Part shown: one piece after another, positions 1 to 8,786 of the stretch
Position numbering within the stretch: the stretch's first letter is position 1
Layout of the letters: each line of letters opens with the position of its first letter
Origin: Flavobacteriales bacterium
GTDB lineage: Bacteria > Bacteroidota > Bacteroidia > Flavobacteriales_F > PHOS-HE28
Assembly (NCBI GenBank): GCA_016717225.1
Contig: JADKGB010000002.1
Span: forward strand, 372,001-436,000
DNA: 64,000 nucleotides
Reading direction: 5' to 3'
The notes under the pieces: generated by a model
What the model saw: only the letters and a program-made list of their open reading frames with translations
Database searches by the model: none
What the model was told of the DNA's origin: nothing
Made by a program: the position numbers and the translations under genes

Positions 1-131
1 TTCAGGGTATCGCCACGGGCAATGATGTTCAACTTGGGGAACAGGTCGCGGACGATCCGCAGGTGCTGGTCATTGGGACCGAAGACAGACACGGGATCCG
101 TTTCGGTGATCTGGATGCTTCTTTCGCTCAC
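1..131 (-). CDS. PhoH family ATPase, N-terminal fragment (runs off the window)
   Basis: Reading the minus strand from a GTG at 131 gives about 43 residues beginning SERSIQITETDPVSVFG and continuing through FPKLNIIARGDTL, the start typical of Bacteroidota PhoH-like proteins (cytoplasmic P-loop ATPases of uncertain role, linked to RNA metabolism). The ATPase core lies outside the window. GTG is chosen because no ATG is in frame near the conserved start and family members begin a few residues before this motif. It is divergent from the SAM hydroxide adenosyltransferase gene, a pairing I recall as common in this phylum. Confidence 0.72.
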   Translation of the reverse strand, partial: MSERSIQITETDPVSVFGPNDQHLRIVRDLFPKLNIIARGDTL

Positions 132-234
132 AGGGTCTGTTCGTTCATCAACAACGGAATGTTGATCCGTTATCGTGTTCTCTACGCCGCCAAAGTAGCG
201 TGCCGCCTTCCTTCGCTCGCCCTACCATCCGCTT

Positions 235-1059
235 ATGGCCATCATCACCCTTACCACCGACATGGGCCTGCGCGATCATTACGTTGCGGCGGTGAAGGGC
301 GCGATCCTGAGCCAACATCCAGAGGCGCAGATCATTGACATCAGCCACCAGGTAGCGCCGTTCGACAACATGCACACAGCCTTCGTGCTGCGTAATGCCT
401 ATCCGGAATTCCCGCGCGGGAGCATCCACATTATCGGGGTGAACAGCGAAGCCGACGGACATACACCGCATTTGGTGGTTCGTCACGATGGACATTTCTT
501 CATCGGTGCTGACAACGGGATCTTTTCGCTGCTATTCGACACCAAGCCGCAAGATTGTTTCGAGCTGACGATCAAATTGGATACCGACCACCTGGCCTTC
601 CCCACCAAGAACATCTTCGTGAAGGCGGCCTGCCACCTCGCTCGTGGCGGCACTCCGGAGGTTATCGGTCGCAAGATCCCGGAGGTGCGCGAGCAATTGA
701 ATTTCAGGCCGGTGATGCTAAGCGATGCCATCAAGGGTGCGGTGATCCACATCGATGGCTACGGCAACGTGGTCACGAACATTACAAGGATCCACTTCGA
801 TGAATTGGTAAAGGCCCACACGTTCCGGATCAGCTTCGGGCGTAGTATGCACGACATCACCAGCATCAGCGGAACGTACAGCGATGTTCCAGCGGGTGAA
901 CGTGTCGCCTTCTTCGGAGCGACGGGATTTTTGGAGATCGCGGTGAACAAAGGCGTTGCCGGCGGTGGTGGTGGCGCGGCGCAATTGCTCGGCTTGCGGG
1001 TGGCGGATCCCGTGCGTTTGGAGATCACTGGCATGATACGCAACGCGGCCAACGCCTGA
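235..1059 (+). CDS. S-adenosyl-L-methionine hydroxide adenosyltransferase (DUF62)
   Basis: The 274-residue protein is the normal length for the DUF62/SAM hydrolase family, which splits SAM into adenosine and methionine using water or hydroxide. Visible landmarks are LTTDMGLRDHYV (residues 6-17, with the conserved Asp), DISHQV (35-40), a central ADNGIFSLL motif, and a glycine-rich stretch near the C-terminus that precedes the last strand. The ATG at 235 directly precedes the conserved start. The stop codon overlaps the ATG of the next gene (TGATG), so translational coupling is likely. The family assignment is firm; the physiological role is not known in general. Confidence 0.9.
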   Translation: MAIITLTTDMGLRDHYVAAVKGAILSQHPEAQIIDISHQVAPFDNMHTAFVLRNAYPEFPRGSIHIIGVNSEADGHTPHLVVRHDGHFFIGADNGIFSLLFDTKPQDCFELTIKLDTDHLAFPTKNIFVKAACHLARGGTPEVIGRKIPEVREQLNFRPVMLSDAIKGAVIHIDGYGNVVTNITRIHFDELVKAHTFRISFGRSMHDITSISGTYSDVPAGERVAFFGATGFLEIAVNKGVAGGGGGAAQLLGLRVADPVRLEITGMIRNAANA

Positions 1060-1361
1060 TGGTTCGCGTGGTGAAGATGACCTTCCGCCCGGAGGAGGTA
1101 ACCACTTTTCAGGACCTGTTCGAAGGTTGGCGCCATAGGATCATCGCCTTCCCCGGGTGCATCCAACTGCAGTTGCTGCATGACCAGGCCGATCGGCGGA
1201 TCTTTTTCACCTACAGCGAATGGAATACACCGGCTGACCTGGAAGCATATCGCAAATCTGATGTGTTCGCCAGCGTATGGCCTGTGGTGAAGAAACTCTT
1301 CGCCTCCCCGGCCGAGGCTTGGTCGGTGGATCGGGAACATTGTATGCCGGTTTCGCGATAA
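1059..1361 (+). CDS. Antibiotic biosynthesis monooxygenase (ABM)-fold protein
   Basis: This 100-residue cytoplasmic protein has the dimeric ferredoxin-like ABM pattern: an initial strand (MVRVVKMTF), a helix containing FQDLFEGWRHRI, then FPGCIQLQLLHD and a strand FFTYSEW followed by LEAYRKSDVF. Relatives include small monooxygenases and haem-degrading enzymes, but many have no known reaction. No haem-ligand residue can be assigned here. The start overlaps the previous stop by one base, so the two genes are probably one operon. Confidence 0.8.
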   Translation: MVRVVKMTFRPEEVTTFQDLFEGWRHRIIAFPGCIQLQLLHDQADRRIFFTYSEWNTPADLEAYRKSDVFASVWPVVKKLFASPAEAWSVDREHCMPVSR

Positions 1362-1392
1362 AAGCGGAACAGTCGTTGCTTTGCGATCTGCC

Positions 1393-2280
1393 ATGAGAAC
1401 CGTATTCCTCTGCCTACTACTGATCGGTGTTGGTGATCTGTGCGCCCAACCGGGTGCCATCGGCGCAGCACAAAGCACATTTGAATCCGCACTGGCAGCA
1501 GCCAAGTCAGGCCAATTGGACAGCGCTTGGGCCAAGGTGGAACAAGCGATCACGATGGACCCGCGGAACGCCAAGGCCTTCAAGCTGCGCGGAGATCTGC
1601 ACCAACGGAAGGGAGAATCGGACGCGGCCTTGGCCGATTACAAGCTGAGCGAAGGGCTTGATCCGAACTATGCACGGCTATTCATCAGCCGGAGTGCCTT
1701 ACGTGTAAGTCAAGGGTTGCACAAGACCGCGGTGAAAGATGCTACACGCGCCATTGAACTGGACCCAACGGATGCTGATGGTTACTACAATCGGGCATGT
1801 GCCCTGTATCTCGGTGGCAACACCGAGGCAGCCAAAAAGGATGCTACGAAGGCCGTGAAACTGAAACCTGATCATGCCGATGCGCTCTACTTGTGCGGAG
1901 TGACCAAGGGTGAACTGTACGAAGAGGAAGCGGGCATGGCAGACATCGCTTCCGCGCTCCTTCTGAAGCCTGGCATCCCCGGTGGTAAAATGAGCATGGC
2001 GATCCTGCTGTACGAAGGAAAACGGTACGAGGAGGCCGTCGACAAATTCACCGAAGTGATGGATAGCGATACCAGCGAACTGGCCGCCGCGCATTACTAC
2101 CGTGGTGATTGTTGGTACAACTTGGAAAACAAGGAAAAGGCCTGCGCGGATTTCATCGAGAGCATGCGTTTGGGCGATAAGGACGCTCAGTTCATCAAGA
2201 AGAACTACTGCGACACTGACCTGAACAAGATCCCCAAAAAGCCGGTGAAGAAGAAACGGCGGACCATGATCGAGTTTTGA
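1393..2280 (+). CDS. Secreted tetratricopeptide-repeat protein
   Basis: A 295-residue protein with a signal peptide (MRTVFLCLLLIGVGDLCAQ) followed by at least six TPR-like helical pairs. Clear repeats include AFKLRGDLHQRKGESDAALADY, ADGYYNRACALYLGGNTEAA and AAHYYRGDCWYNLENKEKA. A very basic tail (KKPVKKKRR) ends the protein. The ATG at 1393 was chosen because it places the signal peptide at the N-terminus; an upstream TTG at 1381 would add four residues. TPR proteins act as scaffolds; the partner cannot be read from sequence. It follows the ABM gene by 31 bases and may share its transcript. Confidence 0.85.
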   Translation: MRTVFLCLLLIGVGDLCAQPGAIGAAQSTFESALAAAKSGQLDSAWAKVEQAITMDPRNAKAFKLRGDLHQRKGESDAALADYKLSEGLDPNYARLFISRSALRVSQGLHKTAVKDATRAIELDPTDADGYYNRACALYLGGNTEAAKKDATKAVKLKPDHADALYLCGVTKGELYEEEAGMADIASALLLKPGIPGGKMSMAILLYEGKRYEEAVDKFTEVMDSDTSELAAAHYYRGDCWYNLENKEKACADFIESMRLGDKDAQFIKKNYCDTDLNKIPKKPVKKKRRTMIEF

Positions 2281-2292
2281 GTGGAAGAGAAA

Positions 2293-2327
2293 CGCAGAGG
2301 CGCTAAGGGACGCGGAGTTGCGCAGAG
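2293..2327. repeat. Short CGC-rich intergenic tandem repeat
   Basis: Four units that each begin with CGC (CGCAGAGG, CGCTAAGGGA, CGCGGAGTTG, CGCAGAGA) lie in tandem just after the TPR gene stop. The 165-base gap to gldF otherwise shows no gene and no clear hairpin. The units resemble the CGCAGAG-type dispersed intergenic repeats seen in many bacterial genomes; that comparison is from memory. Confidence 0.4.
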
Positions 2328-2445
2328 ATCTGTTACTCGGAAGAAATCCTAAGCGGCCGAACAGTGACTTTTTCTTATAGCGCCGTTCCTCGTCCTGCGG
2401 GATGAGAGCGGTGTTCGGCGATTACATTCGGGCGCTTTTCAACCG

Positions 2446-3171
2446 ATGCGTGCACTAATCAGCAAAGAAATACGGGCCTTCCTGGGTTCACTGATCGGCC
2501 ATATCGTGATCGTGGTTTTCCTGCTGATCACCGGCCTCTTCCTGTGGGTTTTTCCGGATAACATCCTGGACCTTGGTTATGCCGATCTGGGCCCACTTTT
2601 CTTTTTGGCTCCATGGGTCTTTCTCTTCCTGATACCCGCGATCACCATGCGAAGTTTCAGCGAGGAACGAAGAACCGGCACGATCGAACTGCTGCTTACC
2701 AAACCCATCAGCGAGTTCACCTTGGTATTCAGCAAGTACATCGCCGCGGTGTTGCTGGTTCTGCTGGCCTTGTTGCCAACGTTGGTCTACTACTGGAGTA
2801 TTGGCAAACTCGCCGTTCCTGAATGGAACGTGGACACGGGCGGCACGTGGGGTAGCTACCTGGGTCTGTTCTTCCTGGCCGCTTGTTTCACAGCGATCGG
2901 CATTTTTGCATCGTCCCTCACAGATAGCCAGATCGTCGCCTTTTTGATCGCGGTATTCCTGAGCTTTGGGTTGTTCCTCGGATTTGAGCTACTGGCTTCA
3001 TTCGACTCGGTGGGCGGCCTGGAGGGACCGTTGAAGAACATCGGTATCCAGCAGCACTACGCGAGCATGAGCCGGGGGGTGATCGACTTGCGGGATGTAC
3101 TGTACTTCGCCGGTGTGATCCTGATCTTCCTGCTTATGACGCGTACGGTGATCCAAAGCAGGAAATGGTGA
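2446..3171 (+). CDS. gldF: Gliding motility ABC transporter permease GldF
   Basis: The 241-residue inner-membrane protein has about six hydrophobic spans and the ABC-2 permease signature MRSFSEERRTGTIELLLTKP near residues 69-88. It begins MRALISKEIRAFLGS, the usual GldF start, and is followed 27 bases later by a GldG homologue. GldF and GldG form the membrane part of an ABC transporter with the ATPase GldA, which is not in the window. It was linked to gliding in Flavobacterium johnsoniae, although homologues occur in non-gliders. Confidence 0.9.
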   Translation: MRALISKEIRAFLGSLIGHIVIVVFLLITGLFLWVFPDNILDLGYADLGPLFFLAPWVFLFLIPAITMRSFSEERRTGTIELLLTKPISEFTLVFSKYIAAVLLVLLALLPTLVYYWSIGKLAVPEWNVDTGGTWGSYLGLFFLAACFTAIGIFASSLTDSQIVAFLIAVFLSFGLFLGFELLASFDSVGGLEGPLKNIGIQQHYASMSRGVIDLRDVLYFAGVILIFLLMTRTVIQSRKW

Positions 3172-3198
3172 TGGGATGGTCAAGATGTACCAAGTGAA

Positions 3199-4935
3199 AT
3201 GAAAACCCAAAGCCACCGTTCGCGCGATCTGATGACCTTGCTCATCGGCATCGGCTGTGTGCTGTTGGTCTTGTTCATCGGTTCGTTCACCCGGTTACGG
3301 GCGGACCTGACGAGCGAGAAACGATACACGTTGACCCCTGCCACGGAGCAATTGATGGACAGCCTGCCGGACGTGGTTTTCCTGAAAGTGTATTTGAGCG
3401 GCGAGCTTCCGGCAGACCTGCGGAAACTGAGTGAAGCCACACGCGAATTGCTGGACGAAATGCGCGTGCGGAACGCAGACCTTCTGCAATACGAGTTCGT
3501 GGATCCCAGCGCCAGTCCGGATGAAAAGACGCGCAACGAAACATATGCCCAACTGCAAAAACTCGGATTGCAGTATTCGAGCATTCGAACCAAGGAGAAG
3601 GGCGCGGAAAGCGAACGGATCGTGTGGCCTTGTGCCATGGTGACCTTCCGTGGAAAAACAATGCCTTTGCAATTACTGAAAACCCAGTACCGCACAGCCG
3701 ATGCGGACATGGTGAACCGAAGCGTCAACAACCTTGAGTTCGAAGTGGCCAGTGCGATCAGGCAGATCACCCTCCAATTCAAACCACGCGTGGCTTTTTT
3801 GGATGGTCATGGTGAACTGGATGGGTTGCAGACGGGCGATATCACCAAGGCACTGGAAGAGCAGTATTCCGTGAGCCGTGTGCGGATCGATAACAAGATC
3901 ACCGCCTTGAGCGACAAAGTGGAAGGCGGACGATACCGCGTGAACAAATTCGAAGCGTTGATCATCGCCAAACCGGATAGTGCGTTCAGCCAGCGGGATG
4001 CATACGTGATCGATCAATTCGTCATGAATGGCGGACGCGTGCTTTGGGCTCTGGACCCCATGAACGCGAACTTGGACAGTTTGCGCGCCAAGCAATACTC
4101 CATCGCCACCCCCTTGGACCTTGGCTTGGACGAACTGCTGTTCGCTTACGGGGTGCGGGTGAACAAAGACATGGTCCTGGACCAACAATGCGCACCGATC
4201 CAATTCTACGCAGCTCAATTCGGTAACCAACAGAAACTGGAATCGCGGCCCTTCCCGTTCGAGCCTGTTGTGGTCCCCAGAAGCGCCCACCCTATCGTGA
4301 ACAACATCGACCCGGTACACTTCAAATTCGTGAGCACCATTGACACTATCGGTACGGACAGTGCGCACAGCACTATTCTGCTCACATCATCACCCTACAC
4401 CCGCGTTCTGCGCAACCCGGTTCGCATCAGTTTGGCCGTGGTGGACCTTGACCTGCGCTTGGACAAGAGCACAACCCCTGACAAACCTGTTGCAGTGCTT
4501 ACCGAGGGCGTTTTCCACAGCGCCTTTATGGATCGATTGGTAATGGCCGACAGCGCCAAAGCCAGCATGGGAAACAGGGAGACCAGCCGCCCTACCGCTA
4601 GTTTGGTGATCAGCGATGGAGATGTGATAGCGAACATGGTAGACCGTGAGAAAGGCATGTACTACATGCTCGGGTACGATCGGATGGCGCGTGCCAAGGT
4701 TTATGGGAACCGGGAATTCTTCGTGAACGCCATGAACTATCTCCTCAACGACAAGAGCTTGATCAGCCTGCGTTCGCGAACCATCACCTTGCGGCAATTG
4801 GATCCTGAAAAAACAACGCGAAGCCGTGGTTTATGGCAGTTGGTGAACGTGGGCCTCCCCGTGCTCCTGAGCATGCTCGGGGGACTGCTATTCTTCTACA
4901 TCCGTCGTCGTCGCTATGCCACCGTTGCAGCTTGA
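3199..4935 (+). CDS. gldG: Gliding motility-associated ABC transporter substrate-binding protein GldG
   Basis: The 578-residue protein has an N-terminal membrane segment (about residues 12-30), the conserved RADLTSEKRYTLTPAT, a large periplasmic region including LDGHGELDG and GGRVLWALDPMNANLDSL, and a C-terminal membrane segment ending in FYIRRRR. This is the standard layout of GldG (ABC-type uncharacterised transport system family). It lies between gldF and a DUF4340 gene, with three bases to the latter, so the three form an operon. Whether this organism glides cannot be decided from these genes alone. Confidence 0.9.
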   Translation: MKTQSHRSRDLMTLLIGIGCVLLVLFIGSFTRLRADLTSEKRYTLTPATEQLMDSLPDVVFLKVYLSGELPADLRKLSEATRELLDEMRVRNADLLQYEFVDPSASPDEKTRNETYAQLQKLGLQYSSIRTKEKGAESERIVWPCAMVTFRGKTMPLQLLKTQYRTADADMVNRSVNNLEFEVASAIRQITLQFKPRVAFLDGHGELDGLQTGDITKALEEQYSVSRVRIDNKITALSDKVEGGRYRVNKFEALIIAKPDSAFSQRDAYVIDQFVMNGGRVLWALDPMNANLDSLRAKQYSIATPLDLGLDELLFAYGVRVNKDMVLDQQCAPIQFYAAQFGNQQKLESRPFPFEPVVVPRSAHPIVNNIDPVHFKFVSTIDTIGTDSAHSTILLTSSPYTRVLRNPVRISLAVVDLDLRLDKSTTPDKPVAVLTEGVFHSAFMDRLVMADSAKASMGNRETSRPTASLVISDGDVIANMVDREKGMYYMLGYDRMARAKVYGNREFFVNAMNYLLNDKSLISLRSRTITLRQLDPEKTTRSRGLWQLVNVGLPVLLSMLGGLLFFYIRRRRYATVAA

Positions 4936-4938
4936 ACC

Positions 4939-5973
4939 ATGAAGAAGAACCTGTTGTTGTTGGTCCTGTTCGTTGCATTGGCCGCCGTGGCCTTTTGGCT
5001 ATGGCGCGGAAACACGGGCAGCACCCTGACCGGTTCCCTGAGTGACTTCGCCATAGCGGATACGGCCAGTATCGATCGCATTTTCATCGCTGACAAGAAG
5101 GGAAAAAGCGTTGACCTGCGCAGAGTTGGAAATGAATGGACAGTGAACGGCCTGCCGGCGAATGAATTCCCGATAGGTACGTTGCTGAAAACCTTCATCC
5201 GGGTTGAAGTGAAGACACCCGTGCCGAAAAGCATGGAGACCAACGTACTGAAGGTAATGAGCACACTTGCGGTGAAAGTCGAGATCTATACGGGTGGAGA
5301 CGAACCTGAGAAGATCTGGTGGGTCGGACATGGAACACCCGATCATTTTGGCGTATTCTGTGTTTTGGAGAAACCTGGCGTTGGCCGCAGTGAAAGTCCC
5401 TTTGTACTTGGGATGGCAGCCTTTACAGGTATGATCAACACACGCTTCCACACCAAGTTGGACGATTGGCGCAGTACGGATGTCGCCATTTTTCCGGATC
5501 TGAACCAGATAACCAGTGTGAAAGTGGAGCATCCTAGCACGGACAGTGCGGGCTATACGCTGAAGAACGACATGGGCAAACTCCAATTGATCGATGCGCA
5601 AGGCATGGAACTCCCCATGGACACCACCATTGCGCAAGACCTGATGATGCACATGCGGGATGCGCACTTCGAGTATTTCGAGCGCACCTTCAGCAAAGCC
5701 CAGCAGGACAGCACAAAAGCTTCCAAGCCCTGGCACATCCTCACCATCAACTCCGCGGACGGAACAAGCATTCGCGTTCCGTTCTGGAAAAAGCAACCGT
5801 ACCCGGGTGAACGCACTGCGGAAATGGTACTGCTCGTGAACGATGTGGACCGCATGCACGCTCTCGTGAACGATACCGCATTGGTGGTGGTGCAGCGCTA
5901 CTGGTTCGACCGAATGGTTCCCTTTCTTGGGCAGATCCGTTGGCACCCGCCCCAGGGAACAACGAATCCGTAG
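4939..5973 (+). CDS. DUF4340 domain protein of the gld operon
   Basis: A 344-residue protein anchored by one N-terminal membrane segment (MKKNLLLLVLFVALAAVAFWLW) with the rest predicted outside the cytoplasm. The region around residues 38-62 (FAIADTASIDRIFIAD, then VGNEWTVNG) is the typical DUF4340 start, and the family usually sits directly after GldG-like genes. It starts three bases after the gldG stop. A role as accessory subunit of the GldFG transporter is inferred from context only. Confidence 0.75.
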   Translation: MKKNLLLLVLFVALAAVAFWLWRGNTGSTLTGSLSDFAIADTASIDRIFIADKKGKSVDLRRVGNEWTVNGLPANEFPIGTLLKTFIRVEVKTPVPKSMETNVLKVMSTLAVKVEIYTGGDEPEKIWWVGHGTPDHFGVFCVLEKPGVGRSESPFVLGMAAFTGMINTRFHTKLDDWRSTDVAIFPDLNQITSVKVEHPSTDSAGYTLKNDMGKLQLIDAQGMELPMDTTIAQDLMMHMRDAHFEYFERTFSKAQQDSTKASKPWHILTINSADGTSIRVPFWKKQPYPGERTAEMVLLVNDVDRMHALVNDTALVVVQRYWFDRMVPFLGQIRWHPPQGTTNP

Positions 5974-6089
5974 GTCACAAAACCGAAAAGGTTGATCCCA
6001 TATCAGCGGCACTAGCAATGACGGATATGGCCTGAACAGGAAGGCTCGGCGGCTACTTACGCGGGCTTCCCGACCTCGTTCACGCCGAT

Positions 6090-6118
6090 CGTGGATAAAG
6101 CCGCGTCGTTGTTGATAA
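6090..6118 (+). other. Two DnaA-box-like 9-mers upstream of dnaN
   Basis: CGTGGATAA (6090-6098) and TGTTGATAA (6110-6118) each differ by one base from TGTGGATAA, the reverse complement of the consensus DnaA box. They have the same orientation and start 20 bases apart, about two helical turns. They lie in the 239-base gap before dnaN. Two near-matches may be chance; autoregulation by DnaA or an origin remnant is possible. Confidence 0.25.
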
Positions 6119-6147
6119 ACTGCCCCAATAGGCGGGTACAGCCCGGG

Positions 6148-6155
6148 TATATTCG
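6148..6155 (+). promoter_or_regulatory. Probable -7 element for dnaN
   Basis: TATATTCG fits the Bacteroidota -7 consensus TAnnTTTG with one change (C for T), the same variant seen before other genes here. It lies 57 bases before the dnaN ATG. No convincing TTG -33 element is at the expected spacing. Confidence 0.4.
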
Positions 6156-6212
6156 CGGCGCTTCCAGAAAGACCTAGCGCAGCGGAAGTACAGAACCCAA
6201 AAAACAACCGAG

Positions 6213-7334
6213 ATGAAGTTCATTGTATCCAGCACTTCCTTGTTGAAGCAACTACAGACGCTTCAGGGCGTGCTCGCCAGCAGCAATACGCTACCTATCC
6301 TTGATAATTTCCTGTTCGAGATCGACAACAAGCAGCTTACCGTTACTGCCAGCGACCTGGAGACCACCATTACGGCCACCTTGCCAGTTGAAGCAAAAGA
6401 CAAGGGAAGCGTTGCGATACCTGCGCGTTTGCTGTTGGACACGCTGAAGGCTTTCCCTGAGCAGCCGCTCACCTTTACGGTAGATGGCAAGCACTTTGGC
6501 ATCGAGATCAGCAGCGACCAAGGAAAATATAAAATGACCGGCCACAACGGGGCCGAATTCCCGAAAAGCCCTGTGCTGGACTCGCCGAGTTCGTTCGTGA
6601 TGCCTGCTGGCACTTTGGCCACGGCGATCAACAAGACCATATTCGCTACTGGCAACGATGATCTGCGTCCCGTCATGAGCGGGATCTTCTTCGAACTGGC
6701 AGATGACGCCGTTCGGTTCGTGGCCACCGATGCCCATAAACTCGTTCGTTACACGCGCACGGACATCAAGGCTCCGAAAACAGCCAGCTTCATCGTGCCC
6801 AAGAAGCCGTTGAACCTGGTGAAGAATTCACTGGCGAACACGAACGCCGATGTTACCGTTGCTTACAACGAGAACAACGCATCGTTCACGTTCGACAACA
6901 TCGTTCTCGTATGCCGCTTGATCGATGGCAAATACCCGAACTACGAAGCGGTGATCCCCAAGAAGAACCCGAACAAACTCACTATCGATCGGCAGACTTT
7001 CCTGAACAGCGTTCGTCGTGTGGCGATTTTCAGCAACAAGACCACGCACCAGGTTCGAATGAACATTGCTGGCAGCCAATTGGCGGTAAGTGCGGAAGAC
7101 CTGGACTTCGCTAACGAAGCCAACGAGAAGCTCACTTGCGGATACGAAGGGGAAGACATGACGATCGGCTTCAACAGCCGGTTCCTGATGGATATGCTGA
7201 GCAACCTGAACTGCGAGCACGTGATCATGGAAATGAGCGCACCGAACCGCGCAGGCATCCTGCTTCCGGGTGAGGGTGGTGAGCACGGCGAAGACTTGCT
7301 GATGCTCGTGATGCCTGTGATGTTGAACAACTGA
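6213..7334 (+). CDS. dnaN: DNA polymerase III subunit beta (sliding clamp)
   Basis: The 373-residue protein has the length and three-domain repeat of bacterial beta clamps. It starts MKFIVSSTSLLKQLQ, with SNTLPILDNFLFE, VPAKPL-like segments, LVCRLIDGKYPNY at the domain 2/3 junction and the C-terminal LLMLVMPVMLNN that ends most clamps. It forms a ring dimer that tethers polymerase to DNA. It sits apart from dnaA but next to gldG and the DUF4340 gene, an arrangement found in other Bacteroidota. A strong terminator follows. Confidence 0.95.
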   Translation: MKFIVSSTSLLKQLQTLQGVLASSNTLPILDNFLFEIDNKQLTVTASDLETTITATLPVEAKDKGSVAIPARLLLDTLKAFPEQPLTFTVDGKHFGIEISSDQGKYKMTGHNGAEFPKSPVLDSPSSFVMPAGTLATAINKTIFATGNDDLRPVMSGIFFELADDAVRFVATDAHKLVRYTRTDIKAPKTASFIVPKKPLNLVKNSLANTNADVTVAYNENNASFTFDNIVLVCRLIDGKYPNYEAVIPKKNPNKLTIDRQTFLNSVRRVAIFSNKTTHQVRMNIAGSQLAVSAEDLDFANEANEKLTCGYEGEDMTIGFNSRFLMDMLSNLNCEHVIMEMSAPNRAGILLPGEGGEHGEDLLMLVMPVMLNN

Positions 7335-7370
7335 TCTCCAACGCGAGCACATTCTCCACGCTTTTTTTAT

Positions 7371-7405
7371 CGAAGGGTCCCCATTGTGGGGACTCTTCGT
7401 TTTTT
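7371..7405 (+). terminator. Rho-independent terminator after dnaN
   Basis: A 13-base stem (CGAAGGGTCCCCA pairing with TGGGGACTCTTCG, one G-T pair) with a three-base loop is followed by six T residues. It lies 36 bases after the dnaN stop. Confidence 0.88.
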
Positions 7406-7412
7406 CCGGCAC

Positions 7413-7420
7413 TACTTTCG
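7413..7420 (+). promoter_or_regulatory. Probable -7 element for the META-domain gene
   Basis: TACTTTCG, then CC, lies 14 bases before the ATG at 7435 and after the dnaN terminator, so this gene needs its own promoter. It matches the TAnnTTCG variant found repeatedly here. The implied leader is only about ten bases. Confidence 0.4.
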
Positions 7421-7434
7421 CCTGACACTGCACC

Positions 7435-7869
7435 ATGAAGACCATTCACCTTTCCATTTTCGCGTCCGCCCTTTTCTTCACCCTCACAGCTGAGAAATGC
7501 GACAAGAACCCATCCGCAGCTATGGACCCAATGACGGCTTTGACCGGTACACAATGGAACCTGAGCAGCCTTGCTGGTGAAGCGATCAAATTACCGGAGG
7601 GTGTGAAAACACCGTTCCTGTTGCTCGGCAAGGACAATGAATTGAGCGGCTTCGGTGGTTGCAATAACCTGATGGGCTCGATGAAGCTGGAAGGCACCTC
7701 ACTTACCTTCCCAAGGCTTGCGAGCACCAAGATGTTCTGCGAGAAGGCTCAGCCAACCGAAAACGCCTTCATGTCAGCTCTTCGAACGACGAATTCATAC
7801 AGCCTGGACGGCAACATGTTGAAGTTGTTGGACAAGGAGAAGGAACTAGCCACGTTGATCAAGCAGTAG
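7435..7869 (+). CDS. META domain (HslJ-like) secreted protein
   Basis: A 144-residue protein with an N-terminal hydrophobic signal (KTIHLSIFASALFFTLTA). The META domain follows, with LTGTQWNLSSLAGE near residue 36, GFGGCNNLMGSMKLEG and the family-typical FPRLASTKMFCEK. HslJ of E. coli is a heat-inducible member linked to novobiocin resistance; most members have unknown function. It is transcribed alone between the dnaN terminator and a convergent rhomboid gene. Confidence 0.85.
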   Translation: MKTIHLSIFASALFFTLTAEKCDKNPSAAMDPMTALTGTQWNLSSLAGEAIKLPEGVKTPFLLLGKDNELSGFGGCNNLMGSMKLEGTSLTFPRLASTKMFCEKAQPTENAFMSALRTTNSYSLDGNMLKLLDKEKELATLIKQ

Positions 7870-7923
7870 GTCCACCCGGTCGCTTTTACTGCGGCTCACT
7901 CATTTCGATCATCGAAGAACAAC

Positions 7924-8670
7924 TCACCTCCTTTCTGAGAGCGGTGGCAGCGTCGTGTTCGTGCTACCTGGATCGAAGCGAACCGGTTCACTGGGTGTAT
8001 CTGCCGCATTCTGATCACCAACCAATTGGTCGTACACGATAACCGGGTGCTCCTCGATTTCTTCTTCATCCTCCAGTACCAGAGGTGGCGGCACATGGGC
8101 CGTTGGTGAATTACGGTAGAACCAAGCCATGATCGCCCCGGCGAATGCCCCGAAGAGATGACTTTCCCAACTCTTTTCCGGTTCAAGCGGCAACACACCC
8201 CAGATCCAACTTCCATAGAGGAAGACCACGATAAGTGAAACGCCCATCAAGGCAACTCGTCGGCGGATCATTCCGCTGAAAAAAAGGAACGCTGCCAATC
8301 CGTAGATAACACCGCTTGCGCCAATGTGGTAGTTCTCCCGTGCGGTTGACCACACCCATAACCCTCCCAAACCCCAACAAGCCACAACCACGCGCCATGA
8401 GGCTTTGGGATAGAAATACACCAGGATCCACCCGAGTACGAGGATAGGCGCACTGTTGGCGATCAAATGGTCCCAACTACCGTGAATGAGCGGAGAAAAA
8501 AGGACGCCCCATAAGCCGTGAACGTCGCGCGGCAAAACTCCGAGCCGATAGAGCCGAAGATCCAGAAAATGGTCGGCCATGAAGACGACCCACAATAGGA
8601 TCACGACCAATAGTGGCGGGATCAAAGCGGTGGTCAATCGCTTCCGTGCATGATCGATCGGGACGGTCAT
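7924..8670 (-). CDS. Rhomboid family intramembrane serine protease
   Basis: The 248-residue protein has about six transmembrane helices and the rhomboid catalytic set: Ser119 in GASG, His171 in ESHLFGAFAG, and Asn72 in the HLIANS stretch of an earlier helix. The loop-1 region carries the GLWGVLFSPLIHG segment. The C-terminal 60 residues are hydrophilic and acidic (EDEEEIEEHP) and probably cytoplasmic. Rhomboids cleave membrane proteins within the bilayer; the substrate is unknown. It has no co-directional neighbour and is convergent with the META gene. Confidence 0.9.
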   Translation of the reverse strand: MTVPIDHARKRLTTALIPPLLVVILLWVVFMADHFLDLRLYRLGVLPRDVHGLWGVLFSPLIHGSWDHLIANSAPILVLGWILVYFYPKASWRVVVACWGLGGLWVWSTARENYHIGASGVIYGLAAFLFFSGMIRRRVALMGVSLIVVFLYGSWIWGVLPLEPEKSWESHLFGAFAGAIMAWFYRNSPTAHVPPPLVLEDEEEIEEHPVIVYDQLVGDQNAADTPSEPVRFDPGSTNTTLPPLSERR

Positions 8671-8786
8671 TCGCCAGGAGCACTCTCCATGATCAGGCCA
8701 AAACGGGCAGATGGTCAGGTTGTCAGGCCACTTCTGGGCTCAGGTCGCCTGACTAAGTTTGATGCGTTCTGCTTATTTCCGCCCCG

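Noticed and set aside
759..1583. 274-codon minus-strand open frame across the SAM transferase, ABM and TPR genes
   Set aside because: It spans three real plus-strand genes and their junctions; no protein-like domain.
4999..6207. 402-codon open frame on the minus strand opposite the DUF4340 gene
   Set aside because: It is a shadow of a well-supported plus-strand gene, shows no recognisable domain, and has many His/Arg residues typical of antisense translation in GC-rich DNA.
7361..7369. T run before the dnaN terminator as evidence of a second terminator
   Set aside because: The T run lies upstream of the stem on the plus strand and has no hairpin of its own.
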